In this document: one piece after another, positions 8,317-17,906 of the stretch
How positions within the stretch are numbered: position 1 is the first letter of the stretch
Layout of the letters: every line of letters starts with the position of its first letter
DNA from: Halpernia frigidisoli
GTDB lineage: Bacteria > Bacteroidota > Bacteroidia > Flavobacteriales > Weeksellaceae
Direction of reading: 5' to 3'
DNA length: 64,000 nucleotides
NCBI RefSeq assembly: GCF_900113805.1
Contig: NZ_FOQT01000002.1
Location: 62,001 to 126,000, forward strand
Notes under the pieces: model-generated
Seen by the model: only the letters and a program-made list of their open reading frames with translations
Database searches by the model: none
Told to the model about the DNA's origin: nothing
Position numbers and translations under genes: made by a program

Positions 8317-9954
8317 ATGAAATTTAGTTCAATTTTTCTATTTGTAATAATTTCGGGTTTTGCGTCGGCGCAAACTTTTACAAAATCTGATACTTTGAAA
8401 GGTTCAGATACAGATTTTAGAAATTTTTGGGATGTCAAGAAATATGAAGTTTCAGTGACACCAAAATTTTCAGACAAATCAATTAATGGAACCAATAAAA
8501 TTTCTTTTGAAATTACAAAAGACATAGAAAATCCCACTTTTCAAATTGATTTGAAACAGCCAATGAATTACGAAATTCTGGCCTCTGATATTAAATTTAA
8601 AAATGAAAAAAGAGACGGCGATTTTATTTTTCTTGAAACCAATCAAAATTTTAAAAAAGGTCAAAAATTTTCAGTCATATTCAAATTTTATGGAAATCCA
8701 ATTGTTGCTGTAAAACCACCTTGGGACGGCGGCTGGGTTTTTACCGAAGATAAAAATAAAAATCCGTGGATGTCTGTTGCTGATGAAGGAATTGGTGCGT
8801 CTGTTTGGCTGCCCACAAAAGATATCTGGAACGATGAGCCGGACAATGGTTTGATTTTAAAGATAAAAACACCAAAAGATTTAGTAGGCGTTGGAAATGG
8901 AAAATTAATTTCCACCGTTTCAGAAGGCGATTCTAAAGTTTATACCTGGGAAGTAAAAAATCCGATCAACGATTATTCTATCATTCCAAATGTTGGGAAA
9001 TATGTTAATTTTAAAGACACTTTTAACGGCGAAAAAGGAAAACTAAATTTAGATTATTGGGTTTTAGATTATAATTTAGGTCAAGCTAAAAAGCAATTCG
9101 AGCAGGTTAAACCGATGTTGAAGGCCTTTGAATATTGGTTTGGTCCTTATCCGTTTTACGAAGATTCTTACAAATTGGTAGAAAGTCCCTATTTAGGAAT
9201 GGAACACCAGAGTTCTGTAGCGTATGGGAATCGCTATGAAAACGGTTATTTAGGTCGCGATTTGAGCGGAACTGGTGTTGGTTTAAACTGGGATTTTATA
9301 ATTATTCATGAAAGTGGGCACGAATGGTTTGCCAACAATATAACTGCAAAAGATCAGGCAGATATGTGGATCCACGAAAGTTTTACATGTTATTCTGAAA
9401 CACTTTTTACCCAAAATTTTATGGGAAAAGAAGCTGCGGAAAAATATGTGATCGGTCTTCGAAAAAATATTCAAAATGATGAACCGATCATCGGGAAATT
9501 TGGTGTAAGAAATGAAGGAAGCGGCGATATGTATTACAAAGGCGCTAATATGCTTCATACAATTCGGCAGGTCATTAATGATGATGAAAAATTTCGCCAA
9601 ATTCTTCGAGGTTTAAATAAAGATTTTTACCATCAAACGGTGACGGGAAAACAGGTTGAAGATTATATTAATCAAAAATCCGAGATCGACTTTTCTTCAG
9701 TTTTTAAGCAATATTTAGAAACAACGAAAATTCCGACACTTGGTTATTATCAAAATGGAAAAGAGCTGCAAATTATCTGGAAAAATACGGTTGACAATTT
9801 CAGTTTGCCAATTAGAATTAATAATGGTGGAAAATTAATAATTATTAAACCATCCAACAAAACTCAATTTCTTAAACTTGAGAATGAACAGGCAATTTCT
9901 TTTGATCCCAATTACTACATTAATTATGAAGTAATTGAGCCACAAGCCAATTAA
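8317..9954 (+). CDS. Secreted M1 family metallopeptidase
   Basis: A zinc aminopeptidase of the gluzincin M1 family with a Sec signal peptide (residues 1-18, ending F-A-S-A). The active site is complete: exopeptidase motif GMEHQ (294-298), HESGH (His331, Glu332, His335) and the third zinc ligand Glu354 in WIHESF. After the catalytic domain (to about 460) there is only a short beta-rich tail, so the long ERAP-like helical domain is missing, as in many bacterial secreted members. At 545 residues it is typical. It follows tatC by 10 bases and may share its transcript. It probably digests peptides in the periplasm or outside the cell. Confidence 0.9.
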   Translation: MKFSSIFLFVIISGFASAQTFTKSDTLKGSDTDFRNFWDVKKYEVSVTPKFSDKSINGTNKISFEITKDIENPTFQIDLKQPMNYEILASDIKFKNEKRDGDFIFLETNQNFKKGQKFSVIFKFYGNPIVAVKPPWDGGWVFTEDKNKNPWMSVADEGIGASVWLPTKDIWNDEPDNGLILKIKTPKDLVGVGNGKLISTVSEGDSKVYTWEVKNPINDYSIIPNVGKYVNFKDTFNGEKGKLNLDYWVLDYNLGQAKKQFEQVKPMLKAFEYWFGPYPFYEDSYKLVESPYLGMEHQSSVAYGNRYENGYLGRDLSGTGVGLNWDFIIIHESGHEWFANNITAKDQADMWIHESFTCYSETLFTQNFMGKEAAEKYVIGLRKNIQNDEPIIGKFGVRNEGSGDMYYKGANMLHTIRQVINDDEKFRQILRGLNKDFYHQTVTGKQVEDYINQKSEIDFSSVFKQYLETTKIPTLGYYQNGKELQIIWKNTVDNFSLPIRINNGGKLIIIKPSNKTQFLKLENEQAISFDPNYYINYEVIEPQAN

Positions 9955-10047
9955 TTTTTATGAAATCGCCAATCATAAATTAAGTCAACAAAATAAGATA
10001 AAAACCGGGCGATAACATATGACAAATCAGCGAAAAATTTATTTCAT

Positions 10048-10641
10048 ATGAAATCTGAAAAAGAAAAAATGCTTTCCGGCGAGCCTTATTTACCAGTGGG
10101 CAAAGAGTTATTTTTGGAAAGGCAAAAAGCCAAAGAAAAAATTTTTGAATTTAATAATCTATCACCTTTAAAAATCAAAGAACGTCACGAATTAATTAAA
10201 CCACTTTTTGGCAAAACGAAAGGTACTTTTTATCTTGAACCGCCTTTCAGATGTGATTATGGTTTTAATATCGAAATTGGAAAGAATTTCTACGCCAACT
10301 ACAATTTTTTAGTTCTTGACGCTGCAAAAGTTAAAATTGGTGATCACGTTATGATCGGGCCAAATGTTTCCTTGATAACCGTTAATCACCCGATTGATAA
10401 AGATTTCAGAAAAGAAGGTTATGAAATTTCGAAGGAAATTGTGATCGAAGATAATGTTTGGATCTGCGCAAACGTCAATGTAAATCCCGGCGTTACGATT
10501 GGTGCAAATTCAATTATTGGTTCCGGAAGCGTGGTTACAAAAAACATTCCTGAAAATGTGATTGCCGCAGGAAATCCATGTAAGGTTTTAAGAGAAATAA
10601 CTGAAAAAGACAGAACTGATTTTCAGGAAACTTTGAAATAA
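10048..10641 (+). CDS. Maltose/galactoside O-acetyltransferase family
   Basis: This left-handed beta-helix enzyme transfers acetyl from acetyl-CoA to a sugar or sugar-like acceptor. The N-terminal cap (about 5-55, with SGEPYLPVGKELFLERQKAK) is the Mac domain of maltose acetyltransferases. Hexapeptide repeats follow from about 75 to 185, including IGDHVMIGPNVSL and NPGVTIGANSIIGSGSVV, with the catalytic histidine likely His114 in TVNHPID. The acceptor is unknown. It is 93 bases downstream of the M1 gene and seems to be transcribed alone. Confidence 0.88.
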   Translation: MKSEKEKMLSGEPYLPVGKELFLERQKAKEKIFEFNNLSPLKIKERHELIKPLFGKTKGTFYLEPPFRCDYGFNIEIGKNFYANYNFLVLDAAKVKIGDHVMIGPNVSLITVNHPIDKDFRKEGYEISKEIVIEDNVWICANVNVNPGVTIGANSIIGSGSVVTKNIPENVIAAGNPCKVLREITEKDRTDFQETLK

Positions 10642-10740
10642 TCAAATTATTTTTTTAAAACTTTTCTATAGCAGGTTAAGAATATCTTGATGATTTTTAC
10701 TTAAAAAATCAGCTTTTTCCGCTAAATTTTTAGAAAATAT

Positions 10741-11898
10741 TTAAGAATTTTTCATTGAAATCCTAAAAGTAGTTCCCTGCCCTATCTCAGATTGCACGAT
10801 CTTAATGTCGCCATTATGATATTCTTTGATTACTCTTTTTGCCAAAGATAAACCCAAACCCCAACCGCGCTTTTTTGTAGAAAAGCCAGGATTAAAAGCA
10901 TTTCTGATCTGTGAAGTCGTCATTCCGCTGCCTGAATCTTTAATATCAATCGTCACAAGATCATTTTTTTCAGTCAAAACTATTGCTAAATTCCCTACCC
11001 CGCGCATCGCATCAACAGCATTTTTAACCAAATTTTCTACAACCCAGCTCATCAAAATTTTACTGTGTGGAATTAAAATTTCCTGATTCGGCATTTTTAA
11101 AGAAAAATTTACTTTACTAGAAATACGGTTCTTTAAATAATCAAAATTTTGCTGAACAGTTTCATTGATATTGAGATCATTTAGCGTGGGAACTGAACCA
11201 ATTTTTGAAAACCTTTCAGAGATCGTTTTTAACCGGTAAATATCTTTTTCAAATTCTTTCACACCTTCAGAATTTGGATTTTCTTCGCGCAAAACCTCGA
11301 TCCAGCCTATCATTGAGGATAAAGGTGTTCCGATCTGGTGCGCAGTTTCTTTTGCTAAACCAGCCCAGAGAAAACCTTCATCTGTTTTTTTAATAGTTCG
11401 TAAAAACCAAAATGAAAACAGAAGATAAGCGAAGATAAAAAGGCCCAAAACAAACGGATAATAGCGTAAATTATTTAGCAGATCTGAGTTGTCATAATAG
11501 ACAAACTGATTATTATGATCGGGAAATTCAATCTCGATTGGCGGGTATTTATTTTTCATCCGGCGCATTAATCTGCTCATTTTTTCCGGACTTTTTTCCA
11601 CTTCAGGCGGAATATTTGCCTGAAAAGTCGGTACGTTATTTTTATCAGTAACAACGAATGGCATTGAGTTATTCGATTGACCGATCTGCAAAACCAGATC
11701 TAAAATTTCTGGTGACGGCGATTTTATTTCCTGTTGGTATTTTATGGCTGTCGCGAAAAGATTGATGCGTTTTATTTCTTCTTTTCGCAGATAATTGATC
11801 AAAATTGTGGTCGATAAAATAATTGCGATGATCATCGCGGAAAAGACAATGAAAACGAACCAATTATTAAACCTCGAAAAAAAACTTCTTCTCTTCAT
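10741..11898 (-). CDS. Membrane sensor histidine kinase
   Basis: A two-component sensor with a short N-terminal tail, a first membrane helix at about 12-36, an extracytoplasmic sensor segment of about 110 residues, and a second helix at about 147-167. The H box is KETAHQIGTPLSSMIGW with phospho-acceptor His187. N box ENLVKNAVDAM, G1 DSGSGMT and G2 GWGLGLSLAKR form the ATPase domain. No HAMP domain is clear; the second helix runs nearly straight into the dimerisation helix. No response regulator lies beside it, so it is an orphan. The gene upstream, dacB, ends only 3 bases before its start codon, so the kinase is probably co-transcribed with a peptidoglycan enzyme. Confidence 0.9.
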   Translation of the reverse strand: MKRRSFFSRFNNWFVFIVFSAMIIAIILSTTILINYLRKEEIKRINLFATAIKYQQEIKSPSPEILDLVLQIGQSNNSMPFVVTDKNNVPTFQANIPPEVEKSPEKMSRLMRRMKNKYPPIEIEFPDHNNQFVYYDNSDLLNNLRYYPFVLGLFIFAYLLFSFWFLRTIKKTDEGFLWAGLAKETAHQIGTPLSSMIGWIEVLREENPNSEGVKEFEKDIYRLKTISERFSKIGSVPTLNDLNINETVQQNFDYLKNRISSKVNFSLKMPNQEILIPHSKILMSWVVENLVKNAVDAMRGVGNLAIVLTEKNDLVTIDIKDSGSGMTTSQIRNAFNPGFSTKKRGWGLGLSLAKRVIKEYHNGDIKIVQSEIGQGTTFRISMKNS

Positions 11899-11901
11899 TT
11901 A

Positions 11902-13269
11902 CTATTTTAAAACATTTAAAACTTTATAAAGTTCCTCACTAACGCCATTTCCATCATAATTGTTAATGATGATCGAGAAAACGTAATTACCCCTTTTAGA
12001 ATATCCGGCAAAAGACTTGCTGTCTTTTATAGTGCCACTTTTCATTTTCATACCGCTACTCTGCGTCGGAAATCCATCATAAAATTCCTGAAAATAGTTC
12101 TGTCTTTTAACATAAAGTAAAGCCTGAACTTCCGCTTTTGCAGACACATAATTTTGTGGTGAAAGTCCGCTTCCATCTGCGAAATTTATCATCTGAGATT
12201 TTATTCCTTTCGAAACCCAAAAATCTTTTAAATATTTCACACCAACATCAAAACTTCCCTCATTTTTCTTCTCTTTTGCCATCGTTTTAATAAAAGTTTC
12301 GCCGTAAAGATTGATACTTTTTCGCAGAAAATTATAAACTAATTTATCTAAAGTTGGTGATTCGTAGGTGAAAAAAATATTCTCTTTTGGCGTTGTTAAA
12401 ACTTTTTCGCCTGCAACTAATCTTTGTGAATTAGTGATAAGTTTTCCTTTAAAATCAATCCCCGAAGATTTAAACAATTCTTGAATTTCTACCGCCAGTT
12501 GCAATGGAGGATTTGGCGTTGCACCGGAAACGGTTGTCGTTTTACCCGCGGGTAAAGTTCCGTTGATATAAGCGACGTTTGAAATTGGCGACGTGAAAAT
12601 CAAACTTTGATCAGAACTTCCGCCAGTTTTCAATTCATTAACCCAAGCGACATCTTTTAAATCATAAGAAAAATCCTTGAATTTATTCCCTGTAATATTA
12701 ATGTCAAACTGATTTTCTTTCCAATTGACGCTAAAAACACCGGCACCATAATAATTACCTAAGTCATTCCACGGCCAACCGCCAGGTATTGTTTGAAAAT
12801 CAAAATAAGTATCGTCGATGACCAGATCGCCATCAATTTTTTTAATATTTTTTTCCTTTAAAGCATTAAATAATTTTTTTTTGAAATCTTCCGGTTTGAA
12901 ACCATCATAGCGCCAACTTCCCAAAGTCGGGTCACCGTTGGAAGTGATAAAAATATTTCCTGAAAGCTCGCCTAAACTAATTTTTCCGTCGAAAGAAGCC
13001 TGAGTTTTGTAAGTAAAATTTTTACCTAAAGTTTCTAGAGCGGCAGCAGCGGTAAATATCTTTTGAGTGGAAGCAGTTGACAAACCTTTATTACCATTGT
13101 ATTCATAAACCAAATTACCTGAAGCATCGGCTACGTAAAATGAAAAATTAGCGGAAAGAGCCGCCGAGGTGGAAAGCAGATCTTTCGTGGCTTTTTCCAA
13201 AGTCTGACTGACGTTTTGAGCCGGTAAAACTTTAAAAAAAAATAAAAAAAGGAAAATGATTTTTTTCAT
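11902..13269 (-). CDS. dacB: D-Ala-D-Ala carboxypeptidase/endopeptidase (PBP4, peptidase S13)
   Basis: This periplasmic low-molecular-weight penicillin-binding protein trims peptidoglycan side chains or cuts cross-links. The signal peptide is at about 1-17. The nucleophile motif S-T-Q-K is at residues 67-70, the DGSGLSPQN segment supplies the second motif, and M-K-S-G-T-I supplies the K[ST]G motif. The long insertion between the first and second motifs is typical of S13 enzymes, and 455 residues is normal. It is separated from the downstream histidine kinase gene by 3 bases, suggesting an operon. Confidence 0.93.
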   Translation of the reverse strand: MKKIIFLFLFFFKVLPAQNVSQTLEKATKDLLSTSAALSANFSFYVADASGNLVYEYNGNKGLSTASTQKIFTAAAALETLGKNFTYKTQASFDGKISLGELSGNIFITSNGDPTLGSWRYDGFKPEDFKKKLFNALKEKNIKKIDGDLVIDDTYFDFQTIPGGWPWNDLGNYYGAGVFSVNWKENQFDINITGNKFKDFSYDLKDVAWVNELKTGGSSDQSLIFTSPISNVAYINGTLPAGKTTTVSGATPNPPLQLAVEIQELFKSSGIDFKGKLITNSQRLVAGEKVLTTPKENIFFTYESPTLDKLVYNFLRKSINLYGETFIKTMAKEKKNEGSFDVGVKYLKDFWVSKGIKSQMINFADGSGLSPQNYVSAKAEVQALLYVKRQNYFQEFYDGFPTQSSGMKMKSGTIKDSKSFAGYSKRGNYVFSIIINNYDGNGVSEELYKVLNVLK

Positions 13270-13398
13270 AGAGGTGAAATTCTTTTCAAATATAGAGTTT
13301 TTATAAATTTTAAAGCGTTTTTAAGTTATTTGAAAGGATAAAAAATTCTAGGTATTCGCCTCTTTTTTTTGTATTTTCGTATGAAATTGTTAGTGAAT

Positions 13399-15603
13399 AT
13401 GGGGTACGATTTAGAACAGGAAAATAAGGAAATACTTGCGCGTTATAAAGATCTGATTTCAAATACTTACAGAACTTTAGACGAGGAAAATAATAAACTC
13501 ATCCGTAAGGCCTTTGATATCGCTCTCGATGCGCACAAAGATCAGCGGAGAAAAAGTGGCGAGCCTTATATTTATCATCCGATCGCGGTAGCAAAAATTG
13601 TGGGTGAGGAAATTGGTTTGGGCGCTACTTCGATAGCTTGTGCTTTGATGCACGATGTGATAGAAGATTCTGATTACACTTATGAAGATCTCAAAAAGAT
13701 TTTTGGCGAAAAAATAGCAGATATCGTAAACGGTCTGACTAAAATTTCGGTGATGAATCACCAGAATATTTCGATCCAGTCTGAAAATTACCGAAAATTA
13801 CTTTTGACTTTATCAGAAGATTTCCGCGTTATTTTAATTAAAATCGCTGACAGACTTCACAACATGCGGACTTTAGATAGTATGGCGCCAAATAAACAGC
13901 GAAAAATTGCGAGTGAAACTGTTTATATTTATGCACCTTTAGCGCACAGACTTGGTCTTTATGTCATTAAATCTGAGCTCGAAGATCTTTCTTTAAAATA
14001 CAATAACGCAGAAATTTTCAATGAAATAACTTCCAAACTTGAGACCGCAGAAGAAAACAGGAGAAAATATGTAGATGAATTTAAAAATGAGGTTTCTGAG
14101 CAGCTAGAAGCCGAACATCTTAATTTTACAATAAAAGGCCGCGCAAAAGCCATAAGTTCGATTTTTAGGAAAATGCAGAAGCAGAACGTCACTTTTGAGG
14201 AAGTTTACGACAATTATGCAATCAGGATCATTTATAAATCTGATGCTAGAAACGAAAAATTTATCGCCTGGAAAATCTACTCAATAGTTACCGATCTTTA
14301 CCACAGCAATCCGCAAAGAATGCGCGACTGGATTTCTCAGCCACGTTCGACAGGTTATGAAAGTTTACATTTAACTGTTTTAGGTCCGGATAAAAAGTGG
14401 ATAGAAGTTCAGATCCGAAGTGAAAGGATGGACGACATTGCGGAAAAAGGCGTTGCCGCACATTACAAATATAAAGAAGGCTACAAACAAAATTCTGACG
14501 AAAAAAATATTGAAAACTGGGTTTCCGAGATCAGAGATGTTCTTGAAAACCAGCAATCGCTTACTACGACAGAACTTCTAGACAATGTAAAACTAAATCT
14601 TTACAGCAAAGAAGTTTTCGTTTTCACACCAAAAGGTGAAATTAAAATCTTACCGGTTGGTTCTACGGCATTGGATTTTGCATTTTCTGTGCATTCCGAT
14701 CTTGGGATGAAATGTCTTGGTGCGAAAGTAAATGGAAAATTAGTCCCAATTAGTTATACGCTTCAAAACGGCGATCAAATAGATATTTTGTCTTCACAAA
14801 ATCAAAAACCAAAACTCGACTGGCTGGATTTTGTAGTGACTTCAAAGGCAAAATCGAAAATTAAAGCGATTTTAAATTCCGAAAAAGCGCATTTAGTTGA
14901 CGAAGGAAAAGAAACTTTGCAGAGAAAAATGCGTCATGCAAAAATTAATTTCAACGACGAGGAAATTAATAAGTTGCAGAAATTTTTTAATCTTAAAACA
15001 TCACAGGATCTTTTTATTTCTTTTCAAAATGGCGCTTTAGACACGTCTGATATTAAAAGATTTACGGAAAGCAAAGGTTTGATCAATAACTTTATCAACC
15101 GTTTTAAAAAATCTTCCTCAAAAAATATTGAGTTTCAGGAACCAGAAAAAACAGATCTTGATCTGATTGTTTTTGGAAAGGATGAAGAAAAATTAAATTA
15201 TACTTTTGCAAAATGTTGTACTGTTATTCCTGGTGATAAAATGTTTGGATTTATAACAATTTCTGATGGTATAAAAGTTCATAATGACCAGTGTCCCAAC
15301 GCCATAAATCTGCGTGCAAACTACGATTACCGCGTGATGCCCGCAAAATGGGTGAATGAGGAACGATTTAAAAACAGAATAAAAGTTGAAATTGAAGGAC
15401 TTGACAGAATGGGAATGATCAACGATATAACGGCCGTAATCAGTAACGGAATGAGTATGGACATGAAAAGTATGACCATAGAATCAAATGACGGAATATT
15501 TCGTGGCATGATCACCCTTGAAGTGCAAAATAAAATACAGTTGGAGGAAAGTTTTAAGCAATTAAGAAGTATCAACGGCGTAAATAAAGTAAAAAGACTT
15601 TAA
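13399..15603 (+). CDS. Bifunctional (p)ppGpp synthetase/hydrolase (Rel/SpoT)
   Basis: This enzyme makes and degrades the stringent-response alarmones. The HD hydrolase domain includes HPIAVA and the catalytic pair in MHDVIED (His85, Asp86). The synthetase domain has GRAKAISSIFRKM and QPRSTGYESLHL. A TGS domain (VFVFTPKGEIKILPVG) and a C-terminal ACT domain (RIKVEIEGLDRMGMINDI to the end) complete the long form. With start at ATG 13399 it is 734 residues. In-frame starts exist at 13369 (TTG) and 13381 (ATG), but the product MGYDLEQENKEIL fits the family beginning best. Both hydrolase and synthetase residues look intact, so it is a Rel/SpoT-type single enzyme. It is divergent from dacB. Confidence 0.94.
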   Translation: MGYDLEQENKEILARYKDLISNTYRTLDEENNKLIRKAFDIALDAHKDQRRKSGEPYIYHPIAVAKIVGEEIGLGATSIACALMHDVIEDSDYTYEDLKKIFGEKIADIVNGLTKISVMNHQNISIQSENYRKLLLTLSEDFRVILIKIADRLHNMRTLDSMAPNKQRKIASETVYIYAPLAHRLGLYVIKSELEDLSLKYNNAEIFNEITSKLETAEENRRKYVDEFKNEVSEQLEAEHLNFTIKGRAKAISSIFRKMQKQNVTFEEVYDNYAIRIIYKSDARNEKFIAWKIYSIVTDLYHSNPQRMRDWISQPRSTGYESLHLTVLGPDKKWIEVQIRSERMDDIAEKGVAAHYKYKEGYKQNSDEKNIENWVSEIRDVLENQQSLTTTELLDNVKLNLYSKEVFVFTPKGEIKILPVGSTALDFAFSVHSDLGMKCLGAKVNGKLVPISYTLQNGDQIDILSSQNQKPKLDWLDFVVTSKAKSKIKAILNSEKAHLVDEGKETLQRKMRHAKINFNDEEINKLQKFFNLKTSQDLFISFQNGALDTSDIKRFTESKGLINNFINRFKKSSSKNIEFQEPEKTDLDLIVFGKDEEKLNYTFAKCCTVIPGDKMFGFITISDGIKVHNDQCPNAINLRANYDYRVMPAKWVNEERFKNRIKVEIEGLDRMGMINDITAVISNGMSMDMKSMTIESNDGIFRGMITLEVQNKIQLEESFKQLRSINGVNKVKRL

Positions 15604-15669
15604 ATACCACTTCCAAAAAACTTACTTTTTTAAAAGTTACAGGAAAAAAGTCTCTAATATAAAACTCAA

Positions 15670-16872
15670 ATGATCTTAACAAAATATTTTAAAAACTTTT
15701 TTCAAAGCAGCGAGACTTCTGGAATTTTACTTATAATCTGTGTTTTTATTTCACTTTTTATCGCAAATTCTTCAGCATCAGAGAGTTTTAACAACCTGCT
15801 TCATCTCGACATTGGTTTTGAATCGCTGGGTTTAAAATTTTCAGTAAGTCACTGGATCAACGACGGTTTAATGACGGTATTTTTCCTTTTAGTTGGTTTA
15901 GAAATTAAAAGAGAGGTTGTTGAAGGTGAACTTTCTACTATTAAAAGCGCCTCTTTACCCATTTTTGCAGCGATCGGCGGTATGCTATTTCCGGCGATTA
16001 TTTATTTTTTATTTAACCACGGTACGCCATATGCAAAAGGTTGGGCGATACCGATGGCAACCGACATTGCATTTTCTCTGGCTATTGTTGGAATGTTGGG
16101 AAAAGCGGTGCCTTCATCCATTAAAATTTTTTTGGCAGCATTGGCTATTGTTGATGATCTTGGTGCAATTTTGATCATTGCGTTTTTTTATACAGACTCG
16201 CTTCACTGGGCATATCTGGGGATTTGCGTACTGATCATCGGACTTCTGATTTTATTTAATTATTTAAAATTTAAAAATTATTTTTATTATTTAATTCCCG
16301 GCGTTTTTCTTTGGTATTTTATGATCCATTCTGGCATTCACGCAACGATTGCCGGGGTAATTTTGGCATTCACAATCCCAACAAATATTTCGAAAAATAT
16401 ACCTTCACCGTTGGAAAAATTAGAATCAAAACTTCAAATTCCAGTCAGTTTTTTTATAATGCCCATTTTCGCACTGGCAAATACAGATATTACTTTTCAC
16501 ACCGGAATGATAGACGGACTTTTCACCAATTTTGGCGCAGGAATTATTCTTGGCTTATTTTTAGGTAAAATTATCGGAATAAATCTTTTTTCCTGGATCG
16601 CCATAAAATTAGGATTTAGTGAGCTTCCATATAAAAGCCGGTGGATTCAGATGATGGGTGTCGGTCTTTTAGCAGGAATTGGGTTTACGATGTCAATTTT
16701 TATAGCACTTTTAAGTTTCCGTGGAAGTACTGATCTTCAGGATGAAGCCAAATTTGCGATTCTTGCAGCCTCACTTATATCCGGTTTTTCAGGATTTCTG
16801 CTTTTAAAATATTCAAGACGAAAAAAAATAATTTTGTCGGAATACCGCGAGGAATTTAACTCGAGGTTTTAA
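15670..16872 (+). CDS. nhaA: Na+/H+ antiporter NhaA
   Basis: NhaA exports sodium in exchange for protons across the inner membrane. The 400-residue protein is very hydrophobic with about 12 helices. It keeps the ion-binding region: ATDIAFSLAIVGMLG (Asp132) and AIVDDLGAILI, with the paired aspartates Asp162 and Asp163. The early VGLEIKREVVEGEL and late GVGLLAGIGFTMSIFIA segments are also family signatures. Its last four bases overlap the end of the convergent YihY gene. Confidence 0.95.
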   Translation: MILTKYFKNFFQSSETSGILLIICVFISLFIANSSASESFNNLLHLDIGFESLGLKFSVSHWINDGLMTVFFLLVGLEIKREVVEGELSTIKSASLPIFAAIGGMLFPAIIYFLFNHGTPYAKGWAIPMATDIAFSLAIVGMLGKAVPSSIKIFLAALAIVDDLGAILIIAFFYTDSLHWAYLGICVLIIGLLILFNYLKFKNYFYYLIPGVFLWYFMIHSGIHATIAGVILAFTIPTNISKNIPSPLEKLESKLQIPVSFFIMPIFALANTDITFHTGMIDGLFTNFGAGIILGLFLGKIIGINLFSWIAIKLGFSELPYKSRWIQMMGVGLLAGIGFTMSIFIALLSFRGSTDLQDEAKFAILAASLISGFSGFLLLKYSRRKKIILSEYREEFNSRF

Positions 16873-17876
16873 GTTCTATCTTTCCAGACAATATTGTGAT
16901 TTTCCTCTTCCTGCGGGGAATCTGGGAGACGAGAACTGTTGTAATTATCATCGAAACTTCCAATTTCTTCTGACATTATTTTTTCTACCCGTACTTTTTT
17001 GATGGCAATATTTAATTCATTACCTAAAAGTACTACCATAATATTGAGGTTTATCCAGACCATCAAAAGTATCATCGATCCAACAGAACCATATAAAATA
17101 TTCTGCCTGGCAAATTTTTGAACGTAAAAAGCAAAAATAAAAGTGATGAGAATGAATAAAACAGTTGTAAAAATGGCTCCGGGAATTGCCTGTCTCATTG
17201 TGGTGATCTTTAAACAACCGATCCAGTAAAAAAATATCAGCAATATAAAATATAAAAAAGGAAAGGAAATGTACCCGATTATTTTTGATAAATTCTGCAC
17301 AAACCAGCTGATATTATAATGTGGCTTAAAAAGTTTTAAAACAACTTCACTGTAATAAATCCCCAAAAGTGAAAGCATTATCACCCCAATGAACGCAATG
17401 GTAATAACGAATGACACGAGATATTCTTTTACAAAAGTCCTTTTAAGTTCGGTATTTAAATTAAAACCGTTAATGAGTGAATGCGCGCCATTTGTGGCAA
17501 AAATTAAGGCAAAAATGATCGTGGCGCTGCCAAAATTTTTCAAATTTGGAATAATGGAATGCTGTATATAATCTGAAACATCAGTCTGCATATGCGCGGG
17601 AAAAATATTCCGAAGTAATACCTCAAATACATAAAACTGCAGTTTGTCGTAATGTGGAAGATAAGGCAAAAGCGACAGCATAAAAAGTAAAAGCGGGAAA
17701 AGACTTAGAAAAAAACTCCAGGAAATACTTGCAGCTTGTCTTCCGAGCTGAATTCTAAAAATACCTTTGCCGTAAATCTCAAACATTTTCCACAGAGAAA
17801 TGCCTAAAAACGGAATGTGCAATCCGTCTAAATAACCGTGAATTTTTTTTATAAAGAGAGGCGATTTTAGGCCCAT
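16869..17876 (-). CDS. YihY/BrkB family inner-membrane protein
   Basis: A 335-residue membrane protein with about six helices. The segments GRQAASISWSFFLSLFPLLLFMLSLLP near residue 45-70, and GSVGSMILLMVWINLNIMVVLLGNELN near 270-296, are the two hallmark parts of the YihY/BrkB family (once annotated as ribonuclease BN). The molecular function of the family is unsettled. The C-terminal 40 residues are hydrophilic and acidic. It is transcribed away from rlmH, whose start lies 31 bases from this start, and converges on nhaA with a 4-base overlap. Confidence 0.9.
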   Translation of the reverse strand: MGLKSPLFIKKIHGYLDGLHIPFLGISLWKMFEIYGKGIFRIQLGRQAASISWSFFLSLFPLLLFMLSLLPYLPHYDKLQFYVFEVLLRNIFPAHMQTDVSDYIQHSIIPNLKNFGSATIIFALIFATNGAHSLINGFNLNTELKRTFVKEYLVSFVITIAFIGVIMLSLLGIYYSEVVLKLFKPHYNISWFVQNLSKIIGYISFPFLYFILLIFFYWIGCLKITTMRQAIPGAIFTTVLFILITFIFAFYVQKFARQNILYGSVGSMILLMVWINLNIMVVLLGNELNIAIKKVRVEKIMSEEIGSFDDNYNSSRLPDSPQEEENHNIVWKDRT

Positions 17877-17881
17877 TTATC

Positions 17882-17889
17882 TACTTTTG
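17882..17889 (+). promoter_or_regulatory. -7 promoter box before rlmH
   Basis: TACTTTTG matches the Bacteroidota -7 box TAnnTTTG, 17 bases before the rlmH start codon. It is the first part of a 12-base near-palindrome CTACTTTTGTAG. No good TTTG is seen at the -33 position, so this is the weaker half only. Confidence 0.4.
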
Positions 17890-17906
17890 TAGGACAAAGA
17901 TAAGAA

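Noticed and set aside
13369-13398. Longer N-terminus for the Rel/SpoT enzyme
   Set aside because: The added ten residues (from TTG or ATG 13381) do not fit family starts, and a TATTTTCG box at 13372-13379 may be the promoter itself.
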